DNA of 64,000 nucleotides from Erinaceus europaeus. Taxonomy: Eukaryota; Chordata; Mammalia; Eulipotyphla; Erinaceidae. Numbering within the stretch: the first letter of the stretch is position 1; each line of letters opens with the position of its first letter. The notes beneath the pieces are model-generated. The model worked only from the letters and a program-made list of their open reading frames with translations. It was not told the DNA's origin and did not search any database. The stretch covers positions 93,670,817 to 93,734,816 of the forward strand of contig NC_080171.1 of assembly GCF_950295315.1 (NCBI RefSeq), given 5' to 3'. Of the stretch, positions 11,008-21,350 are shown piece by piece. The position numbers and the translations under genes are program-made.

Positions 11008-11197
11008 TTTTTAAAAAAGTATTTATTTTGGATAGAGACAGATTATGAGGGAAGGAGACACACACACAAAAGTACTTTTAGCACTGTTTCACCACTTGTG
11101 AAGCTTCCTTCCTGCAGGAGGAGACCAGTGACTTGAACCCAGGTCTTTGTGCATTGTATGTGTGCACTCAACCAGGTACACCACTGTCTGGCCCCTG
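11008..11197 (-). mobile_element. SINE-A
   Basis: Complement of the TATTTATTTTGGATAGAGAC tail region, B-box complement CTTGAACCCAGG, and head complement AACCAGGTACACCACTG then GGCCCC. Confidence 0.9.
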
Positions 11198-11462
11198 TGC
11201 TATAGTTTTTCTGAGCTTCTTAGAAACATTGCCATTTTAGGGCCAGCCAAACATCTATAAAACTCCCAAGTGACCTCTCAGACCTTAAAGTTCTCAGGTT
11301 CAAAATTGACATTACTTTTTTTTTTTGACATTACTTTTTTTTTTTTAAGGAAACCCCATTGTTATTTGGATGGATCTCCTGACTGATTACATAACAATAA
11401 TAATACTAAGGTGACTAACTGCAAACTTTATATTAGAACCTATACTATACAAATAATCTCTC

Positions 11463-11588
11463 TTTTTTTTATTTACAAAAAAAGAAACACTGGAAAAAAA
11501 AACATAGGATAGGAGGGGTACAACTCCACATAATTCCCACCACCAGAACTCCATATCCCACCCCCTCCTTTGATAGCTTTCCTCTCAA
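11463..11588 (-). mobile_element. LINE-F, short 5'-truncated copy
   Basis: Only about 125 bp nearest the poly(A) end are present: GAGGGGTACAACTCCACA and CCCACCACCAGAACTCCATA. Confidence 0.8.
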
Positions 11589-11729
11589 TATAAGTCTAAC
11601 AGATTATTACTCAATCAAAAAATGTGCTCCAGTTCATTTAGTTAATAAATGTGGTATAGCATAGGGTTTAAATATGAGTCTCTCTGATTTAAGAATCTGT
11701 GTATCTGTGACCTTCTAAGAGTACTTTTT

Positions 11730-11925
11730 GTATTTATTTTTAAAATGTTTTATTACTTTTATTGACTAGACACAGGCAGAAATCAAGGGGGGGCAATAGA
11801 GAGAGAAAGAGACAGAAAGACACCTGCAGCACTGCTTCACCACTTGCAAAGCTTTCCCTCTGCAGGTGGGGACTAGCGGGCTCAAACCTGGGCCCTAGGG
11901 GCTCAAACCCAGGTCCTGGAAGTGT
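11730..11925 (-). mobile_element. SINE-A, head replaced by a small duplication
   Basis: The complement of the tail and body is clear (GACACCTGCAGCACTGCTTC). GGGCTCAAACC(C/T) recurs at 11878 and 11898. The 5' head is missing. Confidence 0.8.
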
Positions 11926-12385
11926 TTATTTTTATAATTGGAGGCAGGAGTTGTTTTCAAATTTAATTATATACCAATCCATGTAGAACAAATTGCATAA
12001 TTTAAAAGTGAATTTGTGTTTTAATTTGTGCTTAAAATTAGAGAGATCAGAACAATGGTCAACTTTGGCTTGTGTGTTGCTGGGCATCAGACTAGGGCCT
12101 CAAGATACAAGTCCTGTGTTCTCCTGCTGAGATGTTCCCTTGGCTGATTGTTTTTTTCTAATCAGATGCACATGATAGTGAGCTTTGACATATATGTGTC
12201 CTGGTAGCCACTAGCTCAATGAAGATGTAGAGTAATTCAAGCACCCTGTATCCTTTTATAAGCCATTCTAATATTTTGCCCTCCTTTGGCTATGGGAAAC
12301 CATTTAACTGCTTCTATGAAGATATGAAATTTTTATGATCATGTTTGAAATTTCTAGGACATTCATACATTTATTCAAGAGATAA
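11926..12385. other. MRRF intron, single-copy
   Basis: No clear repeat or gene. A possible degenerate SINE lies at about 12070-12145. Confidence 0.45.
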
Positions 12386-12387
12386 TG

Positions 12388-12590
12388 GGTCCAGGTGGTG
12401 GCACACCTGGTTAAGTGCACACATTACAGTGCACAAGGATCTGGGTTCGAGCCCCTGATTCCAACCTGCAGGGTGGAAACTTTATAAGTGGTGAAGGACT
12501 ACGGGTCTCTTTCTGCCTCTTTCCCTCTCTAACCCACCCCTTTCTCAATTTCTGTCTCCTAATAAATACATTAATTAATTAATTTTAAAT
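12388..12590 (+). mobile_element. SINE-A
   Basis: GGTGGTGGCACACCTGGTTA, B box GGGTTCGAGCCCC, pyrimidine-rich body and an ATTAATTAATTTTAAAT tail. Confidence 0.9.
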
Positions 12591-12609
12591 AAGGCTCTTA
12601 AAAAAAGTC

Positions 12610-12712
12610 TCTTCTCCCTGAAGCTCTGTTAAACCTGAGGTCCCAGGTTCAACATCCAGTACCACCTTCAGCCAGAGCTGAGCAGGACTGTGGGGAGAAG
12701 CAAAACAAAAAC
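12610..12712 (+). mobile_element. SINE-D, partial
   Basis: GAGGTCCCAGGTTCAACATC and CAGCCAGAGCTGAGCAGG match the SINE-D core. The head is missing. Confidence 0.65.
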
Positions 12713-14440
12713 AAAGGACAGTTATTTATCAAGTAGTTTCTATGTGTCAGGTAAGTTATAAATATGGAGGAACAGCAGTGAACAAGCCTATCACCTTTAT
12801 GGAACTTCTAGGAAGATGGATAGCATACACAATGCAGTATGGCTATATTTTTCTCTCTGGGGAAAGGAGATAAAAGAGTGAGTAGGGGTGGTGAGGTTGG
12901 TACAGGTTAAGTACTGTGCTCATAGGTGGCTTCTGGGTGAGAGTGATGCTTGAGCAAAGTTCTGTGCCTGTGAGAGAGTGGACACTGCCTGCATCTAATG
13001 GTTAGGCAAAAGGAACAAAAGAATGATGTGAAGAGTGAGAAATAGAAAATGAGATCTGAGTGAAACAAATCATGTAAGGTCTTTTTATTAGCCAGGGTTC
13101 TCCACAAAAAAGACTAGTGGACTCAGAGAGAGAGAGAGAGATTATGGAGGAGAACAAGTCCCAAGTTTCATAACTGACAAACTAGAGACCCCAGAATAGC
13201 TGATATGCTCTGAATCTTAGTTTAAAGACTTGAGAATTAGAAGAACTAACGGTGTATTTTCAGTCCAAAGACCAGGAGGTGCCAGTTCAGGAAAAGCCTA
13301 TTTTAAGTTTGAAACAGAGGTTAAACAACAAACAAACAAAAAACAGACCCAATTTTTATACACAGTCAGGCAGGAGTCCTTTCTTTTTCAGAGGAGTCTA
13401 TGCTTCTTCCTCTGCTTGAATAAGATCCACATACATTGGGAAGAGCAATCTACTTTCCTCAGTTTCTTGATTCAGATGTTAAACTTAAGTGAGACTTGTG
13501 GAATGATGTTTGACCAGATATCTGGGCACTTTGTGACATAGTCTAGTTGACATATAAAATTATCCATAGTCGTCTTATAAACCATTATAAGAATTTTGGC
13601 TTCTGCTTGGAATAAATGAGAAGTCATTGGAGGGGTTTGAGCTAGAGTGTAACATGATCCTACTTAGTTTTTGCAAGGATCCTTGTGGCTGCTGTTTTGA
13701 GAATTATTCTGTAGGATGGCAAGAATGAGAGCAAGGGGCCAGTTAGGAGCTTTTGTTGTGTTCCAGACATGGTATTGGTCTGTACTGTTATGGTAATTTA
13801 GGGTTGGTGAGAAGTGGTCAGATGCTAGATAAAATTTAGAGGAAAAGCTACCAGAATTTAGTGCTAACACTGGCTGTGGATTTAAGGCCTGCGAAATGGA
13901 AAAATGGGAGTTGCCATTTATTGAGATAGAGCAGACTATGAGACTGAAAGAAACCAGGTTTTGTCTTATTTATTTTGAGATGCTACTAAACATCCAAGTA
14001 GAGAAGTCAAGTAGGATGTCAAATATATAAGTATTAGCATTTGATGGATAGGTATACACTAGGGAAGTCAGTTTGAGAGACTTGAATATGTTGAGGAGGC
14101 TATGCAATATTAGATGAGAGTGTTTTATAGAATAAATGGGGATAATGAGTAGAAGGAGTTTTGGAACCAAACCCTTGGGCATTTCATTTATCATTCTGGG
14201 AACTGATTCTTGGATTTAGCTACCTGACTTATTTGTCAACTCATCACTATCTGGTATAAAGGAAAGCACAGGACTTTGGGATTTGATAGATGTAGGTTCA
14301 AATCCCTGTTCTGCTGCTTACAAGGTATATCAACTTTGCCAAGGAGTTGCCAAATGGAAATAATGGAGCAAGTTTATTGGAGGAAGCTTCTATGAGACAC
14401 AGGTAGTAGCTCTGCTACCTGTGAATAAAAAAAAAAAATG
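12713..14440. other. MRRF intron, largely single-copy
   Basis: Contains an (AG)n run at 13125-13140, an old MIR- or L2-like piece at 12720-12830 (TATGTGTCAGGTAAG) and a sense MIR piece at 14275-14350 (GGTTCAAATCCCTGTTCTGC). ORFs here look random. Confidence 0.5.
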
Positions 14441-14448
14441 GGAGGAGG

Positions 14449-14645
14449 GGGGCTGGGTGGTGGAGTACCTGGTTGAGTTCATTCATTACTATGTACAAGG
14501 ACCCAGGTTCAAGCCCTGGTCCTTACCTGCATGGGGGGAAGCTCCACTAAAGGTACAGCAGTGCTGCAGGTGTCTCTCTGCCTCTCTCTCAACATCCTCT
14601 TCCCCTCTCAGCTTATCTCTGTCCTATCAAATAAATTTAAAAACA
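14449..14645 (+). mobile_element. SINE-A
   Basis: GGGGCTGGGTGGTGGAGTAC head, GGTTCAAGCCCTGG box, CCTATCAAATAAATTTAAAA tail. Confidence 0.92.
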
Positions 14646-14872
14646 AACAAGTGAAAAATGATAGAAGGAAGATTAGATAGAAAGGGACCCAGTGCATTTC
14701 TGATATAAGCAGTCAGTCTAATGGGGGATGCTGAACAAAGATTGCCCATTACCATGTATGCTTACTGACTGGCTCGGCCTATGGATTATGTCCATTGCAA
14801 TGACCTTGGGAAAGTTGCAAAATATTTTGAAACTTCAGCCTCCTGTAATGTAGGAATAAATTCTATGGCTTT

Positions 14873-15052
14873 GGGCAGGGGTAGATACCATAATGGTTAT
14901 GCAGAGAGGTTCTCATGCGTGAGGCTCCGAAGTCCCAGGTTCAATCTCCTGAACCATCATAAGCCAGAGCTAAGCAGTGCTCTGGTTCTCTCTCTCTCTC
15001 TCTCCCCCTCTCCCCCAGCTCTCTCAAAAAAATAAAATAAATATATTTTTTT
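14873..15052 (+). mobile_element. SINE-D
   Basis: ATACCATAATGGTTATGCAG head, CCCAGGTTCAATCTCC box, CATCATAAGCCAGAGCTAAG core, CT-rich tract and A-rich tail. TSD AATTCTATGGCTTT at about 14859-14872 and 15053-15066. Confidence 0.95.
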
Positions 15053-15158
15053 AATTCTATGGCTTTAAGGAGAAATGAGTATGAGACCTGGACTGTCAAA
15101 AGTACTTGTTAAGTTATATTTGTTACTATTTAGTTTTCCTTGGTAAAGAGTTCTTAGA

Positions 15159-15311
15159 GTGGTCCAGGAGGTGGTGCAGTAGCTAAGGAACTAGATTCTC
15201 AAGTATGAGGTCCTGAGTTCAATCCCTGGCAGCACATGTACCAGAGTGATGTCTGGCTCTTTCACTCCTCCTATTTTTCTCATTAATAAAATAAATAGAA
15301 TCTGAAAAAAA
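15159..15311 (+). mobile_element. SINE-C
   Basis: GTGGTCCAGGAGGTGGTGCA head, GAGTTCAATCCCTGGCAGC box, tail AATAAAATAAATAGAATC. TSD AGAGTTCTTAGA at about 15147-15158 and 15312-15323. Confidence 0.95.
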
Positions 15312-15323
15312 AAGAGTTCTTAG

Positions 15324-16018
15324 AAACCTTTTTTCCTGATTATTTATGAATCAAATCAATGCTATTTTATTTGTTTCTGGATTTCTTATTTAGCCCCTTA
15401 CACACTCTTTTTTTTCCTTTTCTTTCCTTCCATGCCAGCTTCTTCTCTCAGCCTCTTGTTTATATTATTTATTTTTGGTCTCTTCCTTCATTTTTCAGTT
15501 TTAGAAGTGGGAGAAGTTGTCATTGTACTGTGATTACCTTGGATTTAAGTTGCTTGGGAACACCGTTGTTTGATTATTAATGAGTACTTGGTTTGTTCTT
15601 TACATGTGAATTATGGAGAACAAGACCTCCTGGATCACTAGTCCTGCCAGTGGTGTGAGATTTGCTTTGTGTTTCTGATAAGGCCGAGGAACTTTGACTT
15701 TTCTTGATATCCTCAACCCACTGAATTGCTCCCCGAGGCCTCATATAGTTGGGGAATTACAATCAGTGACTCCTGTTTTTCCTGTAGGCATTGTCAGAGA
15801 TGATATACTTTAGCTTCTCTTACACTCCTTTCCTGATGTTTTGTCCCAAGGTGATAGCATAGAGAATTCTACTTAGAATCAGACCAAGGAGATTCACCAG
15901 ATACCAGTTAAGAACCCTAAATTATAGTTCTTCTAGATTGAATTCTGTAAGTATTTCCCTGTCCCCTTCTTTTTCCAGGCTGAGCACACTGGGTAAGGGA
16001 GGATAAGATGGTCCCCAG
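15324..16018. other. MRRF intron, single-copy
   Basis: No repeat or gene recognised. A pyrimidine-rich stretch lies at 15400-15500. Confidence 0.5.
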
Positions 16019-16033
16019 TTAAAATGGAGAAAG

Positions 16034-16327
16034 GGGGAGTCGGGTGGTAGCACAGCGGGTTAAGCGCACATGGCGTGAAGCATAAAGACTGGCGTAAGAA
16101 TCCTGGTTTGAGCCCCCGGCTCCTCACCTGCAGGGGAGTCGCTTCACAGGTGGTGAAGCAGGTCTACAGGTGTCTGTCTTTCTCTCCCCCTCTCTGTCTT
16201 CCCCTCCTCTCTCCATTTCTCTCTGTCCTATCCAACAACAACGATACTAATGACAACAATAATAACTACAACAATAAAAACAACAAGGGCAACAAAAAAA
16301 TAAAAGAGAAAATAAATAAATATTTTA
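16034..16327 (+). mobile_element. SINE-B, first of two insertions stacked at one site
   Basis: Head GGGGAGTCGGGTGGTAGCAC. The 13-bp AAAATGGAGAAAG occurs before it (16021-16033) and after its tail (16328-16340). Confidence 0.95.
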
Positions 16328-16340
16328 AAAATGGAGAAAG

Positions 16341-16629
16341 CTCCTGGAGCTCAGCTTCCCCAGAGACACACCCTACTAGGGAAAGAGAGAGGCAGACTGG
16401 GAGTATAGACTGACCAGTCAATGCCCATGTTCAGCGGGGAAGCAATTACAGAAGCCAGACCTTCTACCTTCTGCAACCCACAATGACCCTGGGTCCATGC
16501 TCCCAGAGGGATAGAGAATGGGAAAGCTATCAGGGGAGGGGGTGGGATATGGAGATTGGGTGGTGGGAATTGTGTGGAATTGTACCCCTCCTACCTTATG
16601 GTTTTGTTAATCCTTTCTTAAATAAAAAA
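16341..16629 (+). mobile_element. LINE-F, second insertion at the same site
   Basis: Starts CTCCTGGAGCTCAGCTTCCC and ends CTTAAATAAAAAAAA, a 5'-truncated copy of about 290 bp. The third copy of AAAATGGAGAAAG follows at 16630-16642. The ORF at 16483-16707 is in this repeat. Confidence 0.93.
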
Positions 16630-16689
16630 AAAATGGAGAAAGGTAGCTGCTATGGAGCTAGATGGGAGAAAATTGATAGCTGGAGGAGC

Positions 16690-17480
16690 TACAGTCAGAA
16701 ACACTAATCAGGCAATAATGAGATACCACTTACTACCTGCAAGAATGTCCTACATTAAAAGAGACAGAAACAGCAAGTGCTAGTAGGGATGTGGAGCAAC
16801 AGAACCCTATTACACCCCTAGTGGGAATGTTAATCGATTCTGCCCATATGGAAAACAGTCTGGAGGTTCCCCAGAACATTAGAAATGAATCTGCTTTATG
16901 ATCTGGCAGTTCCTTCCCTAAGGGTTTATCCAGAGAAAACAAAAACATATCCAAAGAGGTCTAGGTACACCTACATTTATTTATAGCAACACTGTTTGTA
17001 ATAACCCAAACCTGGAAGCAACCCAAAAGCCCAACAGCAGATGATTACTTAAAAGTTATGGAAGGCCGGCAAGATAACTCACTTTGGTAGTGCACTTTCT
17101 TTGGCATGGATACAACCTACGCTTGAGCCCTGGCCCTGAAGGAAGATTTGGTGCTGTAGTATCTTTTTCCTCGTCTCCGTCTGAAAACACCAGATAGAGT
17201 ATCGAAGCTTCAGTGATGAAAAACAAATTGTCATATCTATGGAATGGAATACTAGTCTCCTATAAGAAGTGATGAAATCCTTTTCTTTGCCTCATCTTAG
17301 ATAGAACTTGAAGGAATCATACTAATATGTGAGATAAGCCAAAAGGAGAAGAAATGCTGGATAATATCACTTATAGGTAGAACTTAAACAAGGAAGGAAA
17401 GGAAAACCACAGGGTGAAACCTAGACTAGGCTTTTTCTGTTGCAGTAAGGCCAAGGATGCTGAGAAGAAAAGGAGAGGGG
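16690..17480 (+). mobile_element. L1 3' region, sense, interrupted by a SINE
   Basis: CCCAAACCTGGAAGCAACCC and AATGGAATACTAGTCTCCTA are L1 3' UTR landmarks. A SINE-E interrupts it at 17062-17215, after which L1 continues. Confidence 0.88.
17062..17215 (+). mobile_element. SINE-E inside L1
   Basis: GGCCGGCAAGATAACTCACT head, GGTGCTGTAGTATCTTTTTC and the CTCCGTCTGAAAACACC core. It is less common than the other SINEs here. Confidence 0.7.
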
Positions 17481-17544
17481 CTTAAGTGGGAACCCAGTAA
17501 GTACATGGTGGTGGAGGAAGACTTAAGTTAGTGATGATTTTGGT

Positions 17545-18055
17545 ATGAAGAAATCTCTCACAAAAAGATAATAAATAATACCCCAAACACACCCATCCAA
17601 AAAGATCTCTGTTTATAGCAGCACAATTTGTAATAGCCAAAACCTGGAAGCAGCCTAGGTGTCCAACAACAGATGTGTGACTGAGAAAGTTGTGATATAT
17701 ATACACATACACACACACACACAATGGAATATTATTCAGCTATAAAAAACAGTGAATTTACTTTCTTCAGCCCATCTTGGATGGGGTTCAAAGGAATCAT
17801 GTTAAGTGAGATAAGCCCGAAAGAGAACGATGAATATGGAGTGATCTCACACATGGACAGAAGTTGAGAAATAAGAATGGAAGGGGAAACACAAAGTAGA
17901 ACTTGGACTGGATTTGGTGTGTTACACCAAAGTAAAGGACTCGGGTGGTTCTAGTGCATGATGGTAGAGGACCTAGGCTGGAGGTGATGCGTGTATCAAC
18001 AGCTGTGTTCACTATAAACCATTAATTCCTCCAATAAAAATTTTAAAACAAAAAA
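17545..18055 (+). mobile_element. L1 3' end, sense, with its own tail
   Basis: Repeats the same L1 segment (CCAAAACCTGGAAGCAGCCT, GAATATTATTCAGCTATAAA) and runs to CCATTAATTCCTCCAATAAA plus A-rich tail. It overlaps the previous fragment's L1 content, so it is a separate insertion. Confidence 0.9.
17699..17722. repeat. (AC)n-rich stretch
   Basis: TATATACACATACACACACA and a little more, inside the L1 fragment. Confidence 0.8.
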
Positions 18056-18474
18056 AATGTAAATTTGCTAATAAAAACTTTTATGTGGTTAGGAAAGATA
18101 AAAAAAGAAATCCTATCCATGTGGCACCAACTGTCTTGTAAATCACTATTTCCCTAGAAAAACAACAAAAAAGGACAACCAGTAAAAGAGTTCATGTGGA
18201 TTTAGGCTAGTTATTTTAGCTGAGTTTCAGTTTTTCCATCTGTAAAACAGATTCAAAGCAGTGTTTGTTTTTATGAAGAATTAATTGAGAGAAATTTCTA
18301 TGAAGAAGAAAGCAGAGAAAGCAGACAAGAGAGTGCAAAAGCTTTAAGGAAAGCTTTTAGACCATAATGCAGTTTTGATATTGCTGAAAAGGGAAAAGAA
18401 ATTCAGTAAAGTTGATGTCATATGGTTTATTTATTTAAGTTCTTTAAATTAGTAATTTAATGTTGATTAAAAAG
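18056..18474. other. MRRF intron, single-copy
   Basis: A weak MIR-like piece lies at 18205-18310 (CAGTTTTTCCATCTGTAAAA, sense). Confidence 0.5.
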
Positions 18475-18600
18475 ATTATAAAATAACAGGGGTACAATTC
18501 CATACTGTTCCCACCACCAGAGTTCCATATCCCAACCCCTTCATTGGAAGCGTCACTATTCTTTATTCTTTATCCCTCTGGGAGTATAGACCAAAAAAGA
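18475..18600 (-). mobile_element. LINE-F, short copy
   Basis: ACAGGGGTACAATTCCATAC and CTCTGGGAGTATAGACC. The AATAACAGGGG variant differs from most copies and matches the one at 40725. Confidence 0.8.
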
Positions 18601-18605
18601 ATTTT

Positions 18606-19489
18606 CTTTTGTTTATTTCTTTATTTATAAAATAAAAAATACCAACAAGACCACAGGATAAGAGGAGTGTAATTCTACACAATTTACCAGAGTTCCATAT
18701 CCCATACCCTCCCTTGAAAGCTTTCCTATTCTTTATCCCTCTGGGAGCCTGGACCCAGGACCATTATGGGGTGCAGAAGGTAGAAGGTCTGACTTCTGTA
18801 ATTCTTCACTAAACATGGACATTGGCAGGTCGATCCATACTCCCAGCCTGTCCCTATCTTTCCCTAGTAAGGGATGTGAGGGCAATCTGGTTGCAACATC
18901 TGTCACCCTACTGATCGCCCGGGCTGATTCAGCTGATATGGCAGGCTAGGCTAGGTGTCCCCTTCCTCCCTCACTGCTCCATGTCTGTCCCTCCCAAAGC
19001 TGCATGCTGGGTCGAAGAGGACCGCCTTCCCCGAATAGAGATGGACCGGACCGGTGTTTGGTTGAGGGTGTACAAGTAGTTGTGCTCCCCTGCTAGAACC
19101 TCCAAACGAGCTCTCAAGGTCCCTAGTAGGGCAGGGTTCTGGAGAGGTGGGGGTTCAGGGTACATTGGTGAGGTACTCTTGTCTGGGGAAGTCAGGTTGG
19201 CATCATGGTAGCATCTGCAACTTGGTGTCTGAAAAAGCATTAAGATATAAAGCAGAACAAATTGTTTAATAGTCAGGAACCTAAAGGCAAGAATAGCAGA
19301 TGAGATTCGGAGTCTCCATTTTGGAAAAAGTCAGTAGGTCTATTTTAGGTATATTCTAAGGGGCCCATGACTTTACTAATTTCTGCCCAAGCACAACAGC
19401 TAACATGCAGGTAGACCAAAGGTTTTGTGTGGGGAGATGGTGTCAGAGTTGGAAATAGGGCTAGAAAGCTGGGTATGGGGAACTAAAAA
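18606..19489 (-). mobile_element. LINE-F, long copy split by a 7SK retropseudogene
   Basis: Starts TTTATTTATAAAATAAAAAA and includes the GGGAGCCTGGACCCAGGACC and GGTGCAGAAGGTAGAAGGTC cores. The element resumes after the 7SK insertion at about 19131 (GGGCAGGGTTCTGGAGAGGT) and runs to GGGCTAGAAAGCTGGGTATG. Without the insert it is about 620 bp. Confidence 0.88.
18872..19121 (+). pseudogene. RN7SK pseudogene: 7SK RNA retropseudogene, 3'-truncated and tailless
   Basis: 7SK is the pol III RNA that, with HEXIM and LARP7, holds P-TEFb (CDK9/cyclin T) inactive. The sequence starts exactly at the 7SK 5' end (GGATGTGAGGGC) and follows it for about 250 of 330 nt, including GGTGTCCCCTTCCTCCCTCA, GGTCGAAGAGGAC and CCTGCTAGAACCTCCAAACG, stopping after GCTCTCAAGGT. 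The 3' stem and the U-rich end are missing. Most differences are CpG decay, and the first GATC of the HEXIM-binding hairpin reads AATC. TSDs CCCTAGTAAG (18862-18871) and CCCTAGTAGG (19121-19130) flank it, and there is no poly(A). It lacks a pol III promoter and should be non-functional. Identification is from memory of the 7SK sequence. Confidence 0.95.
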
Positions 19490-19622
19490 TTCTTTATGAG
19501 GTGCAGAAGATGGAAGGTCTGGCTTCTGTAATTGCTTTTATGCTGGACATGGACATTGGCAGGTTGATCTGTACTCCCAGCTTGTTTCTATCTCTCCCTA
19601 AGTGGGGTAGGGCTCTGGAGGT
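19490..19622 (-). mobile_element. LINE-F, another partial copy
   Basis: GAGGTGCAGAAGATGGAAGG and GACATTGGCAGGTTGATCTG repeat the core already seen at 18770-18860, so this is a second insertion or a tandem rearrangement. Confidence 0.75.
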
Positions 19623-19844
19623 ATTTTTTTAAATTGTTAATATTAAATTAACCATTGCTGTTAAGGATCTTTTTTGCATGGTGATTGTACAGTGTTCCAG
19701 GGTAGTGTTAGCAGTACTGCTGTTATTAAACTCTCCTTCTGGGAGATCAGTACTGTTGATGAAAACCATGATCTTTTTAAAACACCTTTATTCAAATATA
19801 ATTCACCCTTTTAAAGTGTACTGCAGCTTAGTTTTTTTTTTTGA

Positions 19845-20128
19845 AGTATTTTTAAAAATATTTATTTATTTATTCCCTTTTGTTGCCCTTGTTGTTTTAT
19901 TAGTTATTCTTGTTGTCATCGTTGTTGGATAGGACAGAGAGAAATGGAGAGAGGAGAGGAAGACAGAGAGTGGGAGAGAAAGACAGACACCTGCAGACCT
20001 GCTTCACCGCCTGTGAAGCGACTCCCCTGCAGGTGGGGAGCCGGGGGCTACAACCGGGATCCTTCTGCCAGTCCTTGCGCTTTGTGCCATGTGCGCTTAA
20101 CCCGCTGTGCTACCACCACCCAACACTC
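19845..20128 (-). mobile_element. SINE-B
   Basis: Full antisense SINE-B from the AATATTTATTTATTTATTCC tail complement to the head complement TGCTACCACCACCCAAC. Confidence 0.95.
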
Positions 20129-20129
20129 T

Positions 20130-20420
20130 TAAAAGTACTTTTAAAATATTTATTCCCTTTTGTTGCCCTTGTTGTTTTATTGTTGTAGTTATTGTAGTTG
20201 TTACTGATGCTGTTGTTGTTGAATAGGACAGAGAGAAATGGAGAGAGAAGGGGAAGACAGAGAGGGAGAGAGAAAGATAGACACCTGCAGACCTGCTTCA
20301 CCACCTGTGAAGCAACTCCCTGCAGGTGGGGGAGCTGGGGGCTTGAACCAAGATCCTTACACCGGTCCTTGCGCTTCACTCCACGTGTGCTTAACCCCCT
20401 GCGCTACCACCCAACTCCCA
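20130..20420 (-). mobile_element. SINE-B, tandem with the previous copy
   Basis: A second full antisense SINE-B ending GCTACCACCCAACTCCC. The pair together interrupts the L1, with CTTAGT-type target bases on both outer sides. Confidence 0.95.
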
Positions 20421-20983
20421 ACTTAGTAGTTTTTAAGTGTATTTAGAGCTGTGCAACTACCACCACCATCAATTTGAGGACTTTTTTTTTTGAGGACATA
20501 TTTTTATTGCGCCCAAAAGAAATCCTATCCACTAGCAGTTACTCCTCCCTTTGCTGCACATTTGCTGGGTTTATTCTAGACAACTATAACCTGACTTCTG
20601 TGTATAGATTTCCCTACTGTGAAATTTTGTATAAATTGAATCTTATGTCTTCTGTAACTAGGTTTTTTTCATTTAGCATGATGAAGGGTCACCTATGTAG
20701 CTTTATTCTTTAATCTTTTATACTTTGTTCTCCTTAGCACTTAGTAATCCATTCTCTTGCATGGATTCTGTTTTATGGATAACCCACATTTATCTATTCA
20801 TAAACTGAATCCTTTTGGGGTGTTGTGAGTAATGCTTCTATGAATGTTACTGTACAAGTTTTTGTCTAAACATGTTTTTAGTTATCTTGAGTGTATACGT
20901 TGCTGTGTCCTGATGATTTTAACTTGTTGAGAATCTACTAAATATTTGCACAGAGACTGCATATTTTATGTTCCTACTGGTAG

Positions 20984-21058
20984 TACTGGGTAGTCGGAAA
21001 AGTCATGACACGTTTTTACATAGAAAAAATACTTCATGACTTTTCCGATAACCCAATA
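20984..21058. mobile_element. Mariner-like MITE, copy 1 (best preserved)
   Basis: A palindromic 75-bp element. The left end TACTGGGTAGTCGGAAAAGT and the reverse complement of the right end (ACTTTTCCGATAACCCAATA) match with few differences; both carry the CATGAC motif inside. Ends are TA, as expected for Tc1/mariner. It has no coding capacity and sits inside an old L1. Confidence 0.9.
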
Positions 21059-21350
21059 TAAGGGATCTAATTTCTCCACCTCCTTGCTACAACTTGGTAT
21101 TTTAGATATTATTATTAGTAATGCCATCCTAGAGGGTGTTAAATGGTATATTAATATAGTTTTAATTGGCATTTTCCTAATGACTAATGATGTAGAGCAT
21201 CTTTTCATGTGTTTGTCATTAGCATATCTTTAGAAATATTTTTTTCAAGTCCTTTGCTCATTTTTAATTGTCTTTCGTCCTTTTGTTGTTGACTTGCAAG
21301 AGTTCTTTGCATGTATTCTGAATGCTAGATTCTTAGCAAACATTTTTATC

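Larger units (their letters stand above)
19775..21350 (-). mobile_element. Old L1 3' end, antisense, with four nested insertions
   Basis: Complement of an old mammalian L1 3' UTR: TTCACCCTTTTAAAGTGTAC, then CCTAATGACTAATGATGTAG, then TTCAAGTCCTTTGCTCATTT. It is split by two SINE-B copies, a poly(T) stub near 20481 and a MITE at 20984. L1 sequence joins up across each insertion. Confidence 0.88.

Noticed and set aside
18872..19121. A functional 7SK gene
   Set aside because: The 3' quarter and U-tail are missing, no proximal sequence element or TATA is present upstream (LINE-F sequence is), and CpG sites have decayed.
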